From Halobacteria archaeon AArc-dxtr1 (GTDB lineage Archaea; Halobacteriota; Halobacteria; Halobacteriales; Natrialbaceae): a DNA stretch of 64,000 bases. A program made the position numbers and the translations under genes. Positions 34,537 through 42,856 of the stretch are shown in pieces. The number at the start of each line of letters is the position of its first letter. Within the stretch, counting starts at the first letter, position 1. The stretch is taken from positions 1,682,852 through 1,746,851 of the forward strand of contig JAOPJY010000001.1 of the NCBI GenBank assembly GCA_025517425.1, read 5' to 3'. The notes below the pieces were generated by a model. That model was not told the origin of the DNA, made no database searches, and saw only the letters and a list, made by a program, of their open reading frames with translations.

Positions 34537-34978
34537 ATGTCGTCGACTGAGATGAGCGATGACGAACCGACAGCAGACGAAACAGCGAGTTCCAGGCGGC
34601 GGTTTCTACAGGACGCCGATGGGTGAGGGGACGATACCGTGGCCCGGAATCCCCGACGGGAGTGGTGGACCGATGACAGGGCCCGTCTATCGGCACGACG
34701 AGGAGTTTGCGGAGACGGCGCTTCCCGAGTATTACGACGGCAAGCACGTGATCATGGACTACCACGATAACTGGAGTCTCATCGCCAACTACGATGACGC
34801 CGACGAGGCGATGACGGTCCACGGATTCCTCCCCGAGCAACTCCAGTTAGGATCCCCGTTCAAGGCCGAGATCGGACCCGACGGACATCTGTACGTCATC
34901 GAATACGGTGTCGGCGGATTCGGTCCGACCACCGATTCTCACATCTACCGGATCGAGCACCATCCGAACGGCCAGTAA
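34537..34978 (+). pseudogene. Internally deleted PQQ-dependent sugar dehydrogenase
   Basis: Two pieces in different frames. From the ATG at 34537, 29 codons give an acidic leader and a Tat motif ('SSRRRFLQ') before a TGA at 34624-34626. In another frame (34613 onward) comes a C-terminal piece: 'GEGTIPWPGIPDGSGGPMTG', 'YYDGKHVIMDYHDNW', 'FKAEIGPDGHLYVIEYG'. This matches, segment by segment, the last ~120 residues of the intact dehydrogenase encoded at 36769-38508. Some 400 codons between signal and tail are gone and the junction is frameshifted, so the gene is dead. Confidence 0.75.
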
Positions 34979-35077
34979 CGCGTACCACGACCCACTTACC
35001 GTCTTCCGATATCCGTCCCCGATGATATCAACAGGAAGACAAAAATATAATTATTCGACGGAGAACCTATCCAAACG

Positions 35078-36382
35078 ATGACTCTACGGGAAATACGACG
35101 CCGGTCTCTGCTACAGTCTGCGGTGGTGGCCGGAGAGGCGACCCTCCTTCCGACCGGTTCGCTATCGGCAGCTCCCGACCGGCGTATCATATCCCGCCCC
35201 GAGACGGAGGAGTACGAACAAACGTTCGAGTTCGACGCCTACATCGATCGGTGGGCGTGTACGTACCCGCCCGAGTTGGCGGGAACCGATAACCCGACGC
35301 TCCGACTCGAACCCGGATCCGTTTATCGAATTATCTTCACCGTCAGTCCCGAAGGCAGCGAGCACGACGTTACGCTCGACAGCGTCGAGACGGCGTCGAG
35401 TCAGGACGAGTTCTTGATGCAGACGGATTCCGTTCACGACGCCGGTGAGACCCAGGAGTTGGTGTTCGAAGCGACCGAAGAACTGTTTTCGTACTACTCG
35501 ACCGTCAATCCGTCTCGACAGCGCGGATTTATCGATGTGGCGGGCGTCCAGAATGATCGCGTTCGGTTCCGTCACCTTACGCTCCAATCCGATCGCTGGG
35601 TCGGCACTGCCCCGGCTGCAATAGACAGCGTCGAGAACCCGACGCTCGAACTCGACGCCGGCTCCGAGTACCGTGTCGTTCTGACGTCCGACGTTGACGA
35701 AGACCATCACTTCGTAATCGAGGACGCGTCCGGTGATGCCGTTCCGGTTCAGACGATGACCGATAACGGACAGGTTACGGAGGTTGCGTTCGAGGCGACG
35801 ACCGAGATGGCCGCCTACGCGTCCGAGACGGGTCAGGCACAAGCACGGGGCGAAATCGAGGTCGACAGTTCTGACCTCAGAGCGCAGCGATTGGCACACC
35901 TGGAAGCGGCATGCGATATCGTCCTCGAAAGCGACGAGGACGGCTGGCGGGGGCTCGCTCCCGACTCCCTCCAGCACGAACTGAATCCGACGCTCGAACT
36001 CGACGCTGGCGAGGAGTATACGATCGGCTGGCTCAACGGTGATGGTGGGGCACACAGCCTCGTCGTCGAAGAGGCAAACGACGTGACCGTCGCCGAAACG
36101 CCCGTCGGTGACCGCGAGGCGGAGTACCAGACGCTCTCGTTCGAGGCCACCGAGACGATCGACGCCTACCGGTGCCCTTCCCACTCAGCGGAGATGGCTG
36201 GCTCGATTTCCGTGACTGGTTCGGAGTCGTCGGACTCACTCGCGGAAACGGACGACAGGAACGGCGAGGAAAGTGACGAGGCGGCCGATGAGACACCAGG
36301 ATTCGGAATCGTCGCCTCCCTCGCCGGAATCAGCGCCGGTGTTGCAACGGTCGCAGCTAGGTGGCACAACGGTGGCGAGTAG
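35078..36382 (+). CDS. Exported protein with three cupredoxin-like repeats and PGF-type C-terminus
   Basis: 434 residues. A Tat signal ('EIRRRSLLQSAVVAGE') is followed by three repeats of about 110 residues (roughly 48-155, 162-262, 275-380), each with 'NPTL.L..G..Y.I' and a closing strand. Only the third has a type-1 copper set: H326, C366, H369, M373 (motif 'YRCPSHSAEM'). In repeats one and two the Cys and Met are lost. The C-terminus has an acidic linker, 'PGFG', a hydrophobic span and basic residues, like PGF-CTERM archaeosortase substrates. It probably carries electrons at the cell surface; the neighbouring PQQ dehydrogenase is a natural partner (inference). Confidence 0.75.
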   Translation: MTLREIRRRSLLQSAVVAGEATLLPTGSLSAAPDRRIISRPETEEYEQTFEFDAYIDRWACTYPPELAGTDNPTLRLEPGSVYRIIFTVSPEGSEHDVTLDSVETASSQDEFLMQTDSVHDAGETQELVFEATEELFSYYSTVNPSRQRGFIDVAGVQNDRVRFRHLTLQSDRWVGTAPAAIDSVENPTLELDAGSEYRVVLTSDVDEDHHFVIEDASGDAVPVQTMTDNGQVTEVAFEATTEMAAYASETGQAQARGEIEVDSSDLRAQRLAHLEAACDIVLESDEDGWRGLAPDSLQHELNPTLELDAGEEYTIGWLNGDGGAHSLVVEEANDVTVAETPVGDREAEYQTLSFEATETIDAYRCPSHSAEMAGSISVTGSESSDSLAETDDRNGEESDEAADETPGFGIVASLAGISAGVATVAARWHNGGE

Positions 36383-36768
36383 GACGGTAGTGTGGCCCCT
36401 CCACGACCTTTTCGGATCCATTCGCTCCGTTGGTGATTCGGCTGGGTCACGTTGTCTTGTTGCCCTCGAACGTCCGAATATTGAGTGTGACGGCGGAAAC
36501 GGACGAGTCAGGCGAACGAATTTGGGTCCTCAGAGAAACCGACACCTCGGCTCCGGGAAGCCGTCACCAGAGCAAAGGAAGCGCTATCAGAAAGGCTCGA
36601 ATAATCGCTTCCCACGGGGTTTTCGAAGGAGTGTTAGTCAACGATCCGGACGGAAGCAGTACTCGGTACGTCGCTAACTCTGATGGAACATTTGACTAAC
36701 TGTCCACAGCAGGCGACTGAGCGTCTACCGGCGCGCTCAGAGGATGCCTGGGGGAACTCGTTCATAGA
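36383..36768. other. Gap with a possible small gene
   Basis: A plus-strand frame ending at 36699 could encode about 70 residues from a GTG near 36487, with 'SGERIWVLRETDTSA', 'SAIRKARIIASHGVFEGVLVNDPDGS' and 'RYVANSDGTFD'. The alternation looks protein-like and resembles short haloarchaeal proteins with one beta hairpin, but the start and family are unclear. The rest of the gap holds nothing I can name. Confidence 0.3.
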
Positions 36769-38508
36769 TCACTCATAGTACTCGATCATGTGGATACCAC
36801 CGTTCCCGATATCTGAGTAGTCCATCATGAACAGCCGCCCCTGGGGGCCGTACTTCATCTCGGTCGGGTCCTGCCACGGGTGATCGGGGAGGAACTCGTT
36901 GACCTCGACGGTGCCGTCCTCCTCGTAGGTGAGATAGCCGACCCAGCTGTCGGGTGCAAATGGCGCCATGAGGAACTGTTTCCCCTCAAAGTGGGGATCC
37001 AGTGCCCCCTCGCTAAACGCCTCTGAATACCGGTAGGCCGGCCCAGCGTTCGCGGAGCCGAGCTCCGAGACGCCCGGCCAGGTCACCTCTCCGGGTTGGG
37101 GCATATCGACCCACGGTGCCGCCTCGACGTAGCTGTCCCAGTCTTGAGCCTGCCAGACGGTCGCCGGCGTGACGTTCGGGATGTCCTCGATACCGGTGTT
37201 GTTCTGGGAGTCATTCCGGAGGTTGTCGGGCCAGTAGGGTTGGCCGGGCTGGTCGCTCTCGAAGTCCCAGCGGCGGTAGGGGTAGTAGCCCTTGAAAAAA
37301 GGCCAGCCGGCATTGGCCGGCTCGCAGATCGCGTGCCACGTTGCCAGCCCAACTGGACCGATATCTGTGTCCCAGCCCCCGCCGGGGGCATAGTCGCCGA
37401 CGAAGATCGAAGCGGTGTGCTCGTCGACTGAAATGATAAACGGATTCCGAAAGCCCATCGCGTAGATTTCCGGTCGGAACTCCGCTTCGGTATATGAGTC
37501 ACCCGTCTCGCTTTCCCAGGCTTCCTTGAGGTTCCCCTCTGGAATTGAGTACCCATCATTTTCGGGAACGATCCGGAGGACTTTCCCACGCAAATCAGCT
37601 GTGTTGCCAGACGTACGGCGACCGTCGAAGTTCGGGTGCGCTGTTTCGCTATCATCGAGTGGCCCCCACGTCGATCCAATGGCGTTGGCGTCGTCACCGG
37701 TCGTGACATAGAGGTGCCCCTCGGGCCCAAACTGGAGGTTCCCGCCGCGGTGACAGCAGTAGTCGTGTTGCTCGTGAATGCGAAGAAGCTCCACTTCCGA
37801 AGTCGGATCGATCCGGTCGTTTAACGTCTCGAATTGTGAGACAACCATGTACCCGAAGTCGACCTCGCCGTCGTACCACTCTGCGTAGGGGCTTTGGACG
37901 TCATCGCGCTCGTCGGCCGGCGGCGTGTAGTAGACGTAGACGTAGCCGTTGTCCTCGAAATCGGGATCCAGCGCGATAGCCTGTCCACCGAGTTCCCGCG
38001 CCTCAACGTGCTCGTCAGGTTCTTCAAGTGCCCCTACCTGCACATCGAGTTCGATCGCAATCTCGTGGTTGCCGGTATCCGGGTCGATCCAACCAATTTC
38101 GGACGTTCCGTGTTCGAGCGTCACGAATGGAGCTCCTCGTGTGATATACCACACTCGTCCATCGGGCGAGATGTCGATCGACATCAGGTTGTCGACCGCC
38201 AACAGCTCGGTGATCTCGTAGTTGTCCCAGTCGGTGGCAGCGTCGGGATCCGGCTCACCCCAGGCAGGATCGTGGTCACGGTGCCAGGTTTCCTCAACCC
38301 CATTGGTTTTCTCTCCGTTCCCACCGGTTTCCTCGCCGTTTCCGTTCTCGTCTCCGTTTCCACCATCATCTCCAGTATCGCTTGCGGGACCGTCAGTACC
38401 GTCGAGACAGCCCGACAACCCGATCGCCCCTAAACCACCAACACGACAGAGCAACCGATTTCGTTTACCGGTTGCTCTGTCGTTTTCGCTACCCTCGTGT
38501 TCGGTCAT
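36769..38508 (-). CDS. Exported PQQ-dependent sugar (glucose/sorbosone-type) dehydrogenase
   Basis: 579 residues. An N-terminal export signal with lipobox LSGC (Cys34) is followed by a Gly/Asn/Glu linker with repeated 'GNGE' units and a six-bladed propeller of the soluble glucose / L-sorbosone dehydrogenase family: 'RVWYITRGAPF', 'CCHRGGNLQFGPEGHLYVTTGDD', 'LRGKVLRIVPENDG', 'YAMGFRNPF', 'EVTWPGV', 'MKYGPQGRLFMMDY'. It would oxidise sugars outside the membrane with PQQ. Oddity: the twin-arginine motif reads KRNRLL, so one Arg is displaced. A decayed relative lies at 34537. Haloarchaeal PQQ use is inferred from the family, not shown here. Confidence 0.85.
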   Translation of the reverse strand: MTEHEGSENDRATGKRNRLLCRVGGLGAIGLSGCLDGTDGPASDTGDDGGNGDENGNGEETGGNGEKTNGVEETWHRDHDPAWGEPDPDAATDWDNYEITELLAVDNLMSIDISPDGRVWYITRGAPFVTLEHGTSEIGWIDPDTGNHEIAIELDVQVGALEEPDEHVEARELGGQAIALDPDFEDNGYVYVYYTPPADERDDVQSPYAEWYDGEVDFGYMVVSQFETLNDRIDPTSEVELLRIHEQHDYCCHRGGNLQFGPEGHLYVTTGDDANAIGSTWGPLDDSETAHPNFDGRRTSGNTADLRGKVLRIVPENDGYSIPEGNLKEAWESETGDSYTEAEFRPEIYAMGFRNPFIISVDEHTASIFVGDYAPGGGWDTDIGPVGLATWHAICEPANAGWPFFKGYYPYRRWDFESDQPGQPYWPDNLRNDSQNNTGIEDIPNVTPATVWQAQDWDSYVEAAPWVDMPQPGEVTWPGVSELGSANAGPAYRYSEAFSEGALDPHFEGKQFLMAPFAPDSWVGYLTYEEDGTVEVNEFLPDHPWQDPTEMKYGPQGRLFMMDYSDIGNGGIHMIEYYE

Positions 38509-38520
38509 GCCATAATATTA

Positions 38521-38535
38521 CTATAAACTAATAAG
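38521..38535 (-). promoter_or_regulatory. Candidate TATA box of the PQQ dehydrogenase gene
   Basis: Minus strand CTTATTAGTTTATAG, centred 20-24 bases before the ATG at 38508, consistent with a leaderless transcript. The whole 291-base divergent spacer (38509-38799) is AT-rich and holds promoters for both flanking genes; no further gene is supported in it. Confidence 0.45.
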
Positions 38536-38762
38536 TGTGTTACGGCGGATCTCCCATCCAATTATATGATCTTAACTCCTGACTTGGGAACGCCGCCCTA
38601 ACTCATAGCGCGATCTGTTTCGCTAGTGTCTGTACGCTTGATCTTGTCGCCGTTTCCCCCTTCAGTCTCTACATTGTGTTGGTCTGTCTCAGGACAGTTT
38701 CGCAGGGTACGATGATTCGTAGCCATCCCCGACAGATAATCTCTCCAAATAATATGGATGAA

Positions 38763-38774
38763 AAGAATAATATG
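38763..38774 (+). promoter_or_regulatory. Candidate TATA region of the duplicated-module lipoprotein gene
   Basis: AAGAATAATATG lies about 31 bases before the ATG at 38800. Similar AATAATATG words recur just upstream (38747-38758), so the exact box is uncertain. Confidence 0.35.
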
Positions 38775-38799
38775 ATGTCTGTTATATTGTCTCACTGCT

Positions 38800-40806
38800 A
38801 TGGGGTCCAAATCAAATACACGGATCGAGCGGTATAGGCGTCGCTTCTTGGAGGGAATGGGAACAGTCGGGATAGCCGGTGTGCTGGCTGGCTGTTTGGG
38901 CGACGACGACGCAAACGGCGATGATGCAAACGGTGACGATGCAAACGGCGACGATACAAATGGTTCCGGTGACGAACCGTCGTCTTTCGAAGTGGATGAA
39001 CTGTTACCCGGTGATGAGACGGTAGAACGCGGAGGGGGTATCGACGTCAGTGCTGAACTTACGAACAGTGGCGATGACGAGGGGACTCAGGAGGTCGAGT
39101 TACTCTTTGATGGTGACAGCGAGGCTACTGAGAGCCTGACGCTGACCGGCGGCGAGACCCAGAACGTGTACTTCGCAGAGATTGAGACTACAGCCCTCGA
39201 CGTCGGCGAGTACGAGTATGAGCTGGTCACCGAGGACGACAGTGTGAGTGCGACCCTCGACGTCGACGGTGTGTTAGATGACGACCCGCTGCTTACGCTT
39301 GACGAAGACGAGGTTGGACAGGGCGAACAAACCCTCTCAGGAACGATCAGCAATCCATATCCAGTACCGCTTGAGGACGGCGAAATCGACCTTGGCGTTC
39401 CCGATGGATGGGAACTCACTGATCCCGACGGGACTACGTTCGACGAGTTAGCAGCGCTTGGTTCTCAAGACGTCACGTGGACGTTGACTGTCCCTGCCGA
39501 TGCCGAGGGCGAGCACGAATTGACTGCGTCGGCCAGCTATACGTCCGCCAACGAGTCCGCCGACGGATCGGCGAGCTTCCCGGTTGCGATCGACCTCTGG
39601 GATGGGATCGAATTCGTGGAATCGACCCACTTCGAGGACATCTTCGAGGGGCCGGACGATCGCTGCATCGAATGGGACGGAGATAACCCTGCCTGTGGTT
39701 GGGGGCCGTACGAAATCGACCTGAGCGATTTCCTCCCCGCCGAGAACGTCCAGTTGCTGTTCGAGGACCCGTACACCGACGACGGCTACGGGGTGTCGCT
39801 GTTAGAGATGACCGTCCGAGCCGACGGCGAGGAGATCCACGTCATAGACGGCGATTCGGAGACGGAAGTAGAGGAGTACCTCGTCGAGGAGTCCGGATCT
39901 AACACCAACGAGGGGGACACGTCGTCCTGGCGGTTTGCCGATGGCGAGGCCTGGTGGATCTACGAGTTCGACGTCCCCGAGGGAGCCGAGGAACTGACGG
40001 TCGAGTTCGAGATGCGAAACGGGTGGCAGATTTCGACTCGAACGATTCCGGCGAGCGACGTCGAGGATCCGGAGACGGATCCGTCGGTGCTCGCCGACTT
40101 CGTGGTCACGGACCTCGAACCAGGGGATACCACCGTCGAACACGGGGAGGTGGTTTCCGTCGACGCCACCATCCTCAACAACAGCCAGGCAGAGGGAACC
40201 CGGGACGTCGAGTTTACCGTCGGTGGACAGAGCGACGTGGTAGAGCTCAGCCTCGACGGTGACGAAACTGAAGACCTCTCGTTCGAAGTCGACACCGGCG
40301 ACCTCTTCGGCGACGAGTACGAGTACGAACTCGACACCGGCGATCATACGGCGAGCGCCACACTGACCGTCGAGGGCGACGATCGCGAGTTCGAGGAGGT
40401 GTTCCACTTTGAGGATGTCTTCGACGGGCCGGACGACCGCTGTCTGGAGTGGGACGCGGACGATCCAGCCTGCGGCTGGGGTCCGTACGAGGCTGACCTG
40501 AGCGAACTCTTGCCCGCCGACCAGATTCAGCTCCGATTCGAAGATTCGTACCCAGACGACGGGTTCGGCGTCGCGCTCAACCAGCTGACGATGCTCGCTG
40601 ACGGCGAGCTGGCTCACACCTTCGACGTCCCCACCGAGGACGAGGCGTACTTGGTCGAAGACAACTCCAGCGGGGCCGATCCTGAAAGCCACCGATGGGC
40701 CGACGGCGAGGACTACTGGACCTACCAGTTTGAGATCCCCGAGGATGCGGACGAACTGACAGTCGAGTTCTGGATGCGCAACGGGTGGCTCATTTCGGGC
40801 CGCTAA
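38800..40806 (+). CDS. Exported lipoprotein with two copies of a Cys-containing sugar-binding-like module
   Basis: 668 residues. Tat motif 'YRRRFLEGMG' and lipobox LAGC (Cys32), then a short DDANG repeat. CARDB-like Ig domain (about 57-155), a NEW3-like domain (about 160-265), module A (about 275-425), a second CARDB-like domain (about 433-535) and module B (about 538-668). The two modules share 'GPDDRC.EWD.D.PACGWGPYE', 'DDG.GV.L..', 'ADGE.WW/YWTY.F..P' and 'EF.MRNGW.IS'. The paired cysteines are conserved in both, likely a disulfide. The C-terminal 'DGE..YR/QF.LP.GA' style resembles beta-sandwich modules attached to polysaccharide enzymes (inference). It likely works with the divergent sugar dehydrogenase. 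Confidence 0.75.
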   Translation: MGSKSNTRIERYRRRFLEGMGTVGIAGVLAGCLGDDDANGDDANGDDANGDDTNGSGDEPSSFEVDELLPGDETVERGGGIDVSAELTNSGDDEGTQEVELLFDGDSEATESLTLTGGETQNVYFAEIETTALDVGEYEYELVTEDDSVSATLDVDGVLDDDPLLTLDEDEVGQGEQTLSGTISNPYPVPLEDGEIDLGVPDGWELTDPDGTTFDELAALGSQDVTWTLTVPADAEGEHELTASASYTSANESADGSASFPVAIDLWDGIEFVESTHFEDIFEGPDDRCIEWDGDNPACGWGPYEIDLSDFLPAENVQLLFEDPYTDDGYGVSLLEMTVRADGEEIHVIDGDSETEVEEYLVEESGSNTNEGDTSSWRFADGEAWWIYEFDVPEGAEELTVEFEMRNGWQISTRTIPASDVEDPETDPSVLADFVVTDLEPGDTTVEHGEVVSVDATILNNSQAEGTRDVEFTVGGQSDVVELSLDGDETEDLSFEVDTGDLFGDEYEYELDTGDHTASATLTVEGDDREFEEVFHFEDVFDGPDDRCLEWDADDPACGWGPYEADLSELLPADQIQLRFEDSYPDDGFGVALNQLTMLADGELAHTFDVPTEDEAYLVEDNSSGADPESHRWADGEDYWTYQFEIPEDADELTVEFWMRNGWLISGR

Positions 40807-41153
40807 TCCTCTTGAACGACGGCACCTAGTAGTTGATTGGGTGTCTCTCACCCATCGCCTGTTCCACAAAACAGGAGATCCACTGTCGTCTGTCAATTCA
40901 CCCTCTTACGAGATACTGTGAATGCGGGCCGAGTGCAGGCAGGCTCGACGTGGATGGAAATATAACCAATCTCTCAGATCTATATTTTATTCTCTTAGCA
41001 GACATATCTCCCAACATACTCATCCCCGTCGTGCTCAAGAGAGAGGCCGAGATCTGAATCGCTGTGATGTAGCCGTCAGCGGGTGACCGTCATCGACGAG
41101 AATCATGGTTTTTTAGGTCACAGATCGTGTGGACTCTCGAGAAATTCCGGCAG
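40807..41153. other. AT-rich gap before the transposase remnant
   Basis: About 350 bases. A frame at 40833-41057 has an unusual composition and no family features, so I do not call it. An AT-rich patch (40960-41010) could be promoter DNA or the decayed end of an insertion. No terminal inverted repeat was found by eye. Confidence 0.35.
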
Positions 41154-41513
41154 TTATCGAAACGCTTTGCCCTCGAGTTTCTCATGACCGTTCCGAAGAA
41201 ATTGCCACGCCAATGTCCCTACAGGCGCCGAAAGACCGTCTCTGAACAATCGAACGGTGTCTGAATCGACGGCAGCGTACAGCCAGACTGCTGTCCATTG
41301 ATTCGACCATCGTCTCGTTGAGAGCCACGTGATCTGGACAACATTGCTGGCTGGCTGTAGACTACCCTGTTGTACCCAGTTGTGAACGGCTTTCCGTACT
41401 CGGTTGACGTCATATGTCTCTACCTTTCGAATTGTATATGAAAGCGATAACTTGGTGAGATACTTCCGGACACTGAGGTCCACCAGCTGACGCGGTGTCC
41501 GCTCTCGCGCCAC
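41154..41513 (-). pseudogene. Decayed IS6-family (ISH-type) transposase fragment
   Basis: 119 residues open, matching the N-terminal half of haloarchaeal IS6-type transposases: 'RERTPRQLVDLSVRKYLTKLSLSYTI', 'VRKAVHNWVQQGSLQPAS' and 'WLYAAVDSDT'. Between the last two, the expected 'HVALNETMV..INGQQ' segment is found only by switching frames (pieces readable in both other minus-strand frames), so at least two compensating frameshifts have occurred. The DDE catalytic domain is otherwise missing after 'FLRNGHEK'. It marks past mobile-element activity at the right edge of the island. Confidence 0.75.
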
Positions 41514-41669
41514 AGAGTCTCCTTCGATCTAGGTGCGACAATATTTGAGGCAGATGCTTTTCACTCTATTCTTGCTGAAAACCCCTCTGGCGTATCCGTC
41601 AGCGTTACCGACACGTGACCGACTCCCGCCAGCAAACAACTAAGTGGGTTCGACAGCCTGGTGAAAGTA

Positions 41670-42800
41670 ATGACCGAGGATCCCGACGGGGGGATGCTCT
41701 CGTGGGACGAATCCGTGTTCCGCAACGAACACGTCTTCGAGATCGACTACGTTCCCGAGACGTTCAAACACCGCGAGTCTCAGACCAAGAGCCTGACGTA
41801 CGCGCTTCGGCCGGCAGTTCGGGGCTCGCGTCCGCTGAACGCGCTCGTTCGCGGCCCGCCAGGGACCGGGAAGACGACGGCCATCCAGAAACTCTTCGAC
41901 GAGGTCGGCGCCCAGACGCGAGACGTCAGGACGATCCGGGTCAACTGTCAGGTCAACGCGACCCGCTACTCCGTCTTCTCGCGGCTATTCGAGGGAACCT
42001 TCGACTACGAGCCGCCCTCGTCGGGAATCTCCTTCAAGAAGCTGTTCGGCCAGATCGCCGAGAAACTCGTCGACGAGGACCGGGTGCTCGTCGTCGCTCT
42101 AGACGACGTGAACTATCTCTTCTACGAGAACGAGGCCTCGGACACGCTGTACTCTCTGCTTCGGGCCCACGAGGAGTACCCTGGGGCCAAGATCGGCGTC
42201 ATCGTCGTCTCCTCTGATCCCTCGCTCGAAGTGATCGACGAACTCGACTCGCGGGTCCAGAGCGTCTTCCGTCCCGAAGAGGTATACTTTCCCGTCTACG
42301 ACGGCCCGGAGATCGTCGACATCTTAGACGAGCGCGTCCGCCGAGGGTTTCACGACGGCGTCATCGCCCGCGAGACCCTGGAGTACGTCGCCGAGTTGAC
42401 CGCCGACAGCGGTGACCTTCGGGTCGGAATCGACCTGCTTCGGCGGGCCGGACTCAACGCCGAGATGCGCGCGAGCCGCACCGTCGAGCGCGAGGACGTC
42501 GAGTCGGCCTACGAGAAGTCCAAGTACGTCAGCCTCTCGCGGAGCCTCTCGGGGCTCACCGACAACGAGCGCGCCCTGCTTCAGGTGCTCGCCGAGCGCG
42601 ACGGCGAACAGGCCGGCGAAGTCTACGAGCGCTTCCACGAGGAGACCGATCTGGGCTACACGCGGTACTCCGAGATCGTCAACAAGTTAGACCAGCTCGG
42701 CCTAATCGAAGCCGACTACGCCGACATCGAGGGCCGCGGGCGCTCGCGCTCGCTCTCGCTCGCCTACGAGCAGTCGGCCGTGCTCGATCGGCTCGAGTAG
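41670..42800 (+). CDS. Orc1/Cdc6 paralogue not linked to a visible origin
   Basis: 376 residues from the ATG at 41670 (GTG at 41661 is an alternative). Walker A 'RGPPGTGKTTA', Walker B 'VLVVALDDVN' (second acidic residue Asp instead of the usual Glu), sensor 1 'VIVVSSDPS' and a C-terminal winged helix ('EVYERFHEETDLGYTRYSEIVNKLDQLGLI'). It is shorter than the origin-linked orc1 and lacks the acidic insert. No ORB-like G-run element was seen in the 156 bases upstream or near it, so it may act at another origin or as a regulator. The Asp for Glu change may affect ATP hydrolysis. Confidence 0.92.
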   Translation: MTEDPDGGMLSWDESVFRNEHVFEIDYVPETFKHRESQTKSLTYALRPAVRGSRPLNALVRGPPGTGKTTAIQKLFDEVGAQTRDVRTIRVNCQVNATRYSVFSRLFEGTFDYEPPSSGISFKKLFGQIAEKLVDEDRVLVVALDDVNYLFYENEASDTLYSLLRAHEEYPGAKIGVIVVSSDPSLEVIDELDSRVQSVFRPEEVYFPVYDGPEIVDILDERVRRGFHDGVIARETLEYVAELTADSGDLRVGIDLLRRAGLNAEMRASRTVEREDVESAYEKSKYVSLSRSLSGLTDNERALLQVLAERDGEQAGEVYERFHEETDLGYTRYSEIVNKLDQLGLIEADYADIEGRGRSRSLSLAYEQSAVLDRLE

Positions 42801-42856
42801 CCTCCTGTCTGCAACATCTCGACTGCGCCTATCCCGATCGGTTGGATCGCCTCACT

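Noticed and set aside
38598..38726. Minus-strand 42-codon frame (from an ATG at 38726) in the divergent spacer
   Set aside because: Short, no recognised features, and overlaps the promoter region of the flanking genes.
40833..41057. Plus-strand 74-codon frame after the duplicated-module gene
   Set aside because: Cysteine and isoleucine pattern without family sense, located in AT-rich DNA beside a dead transposase.
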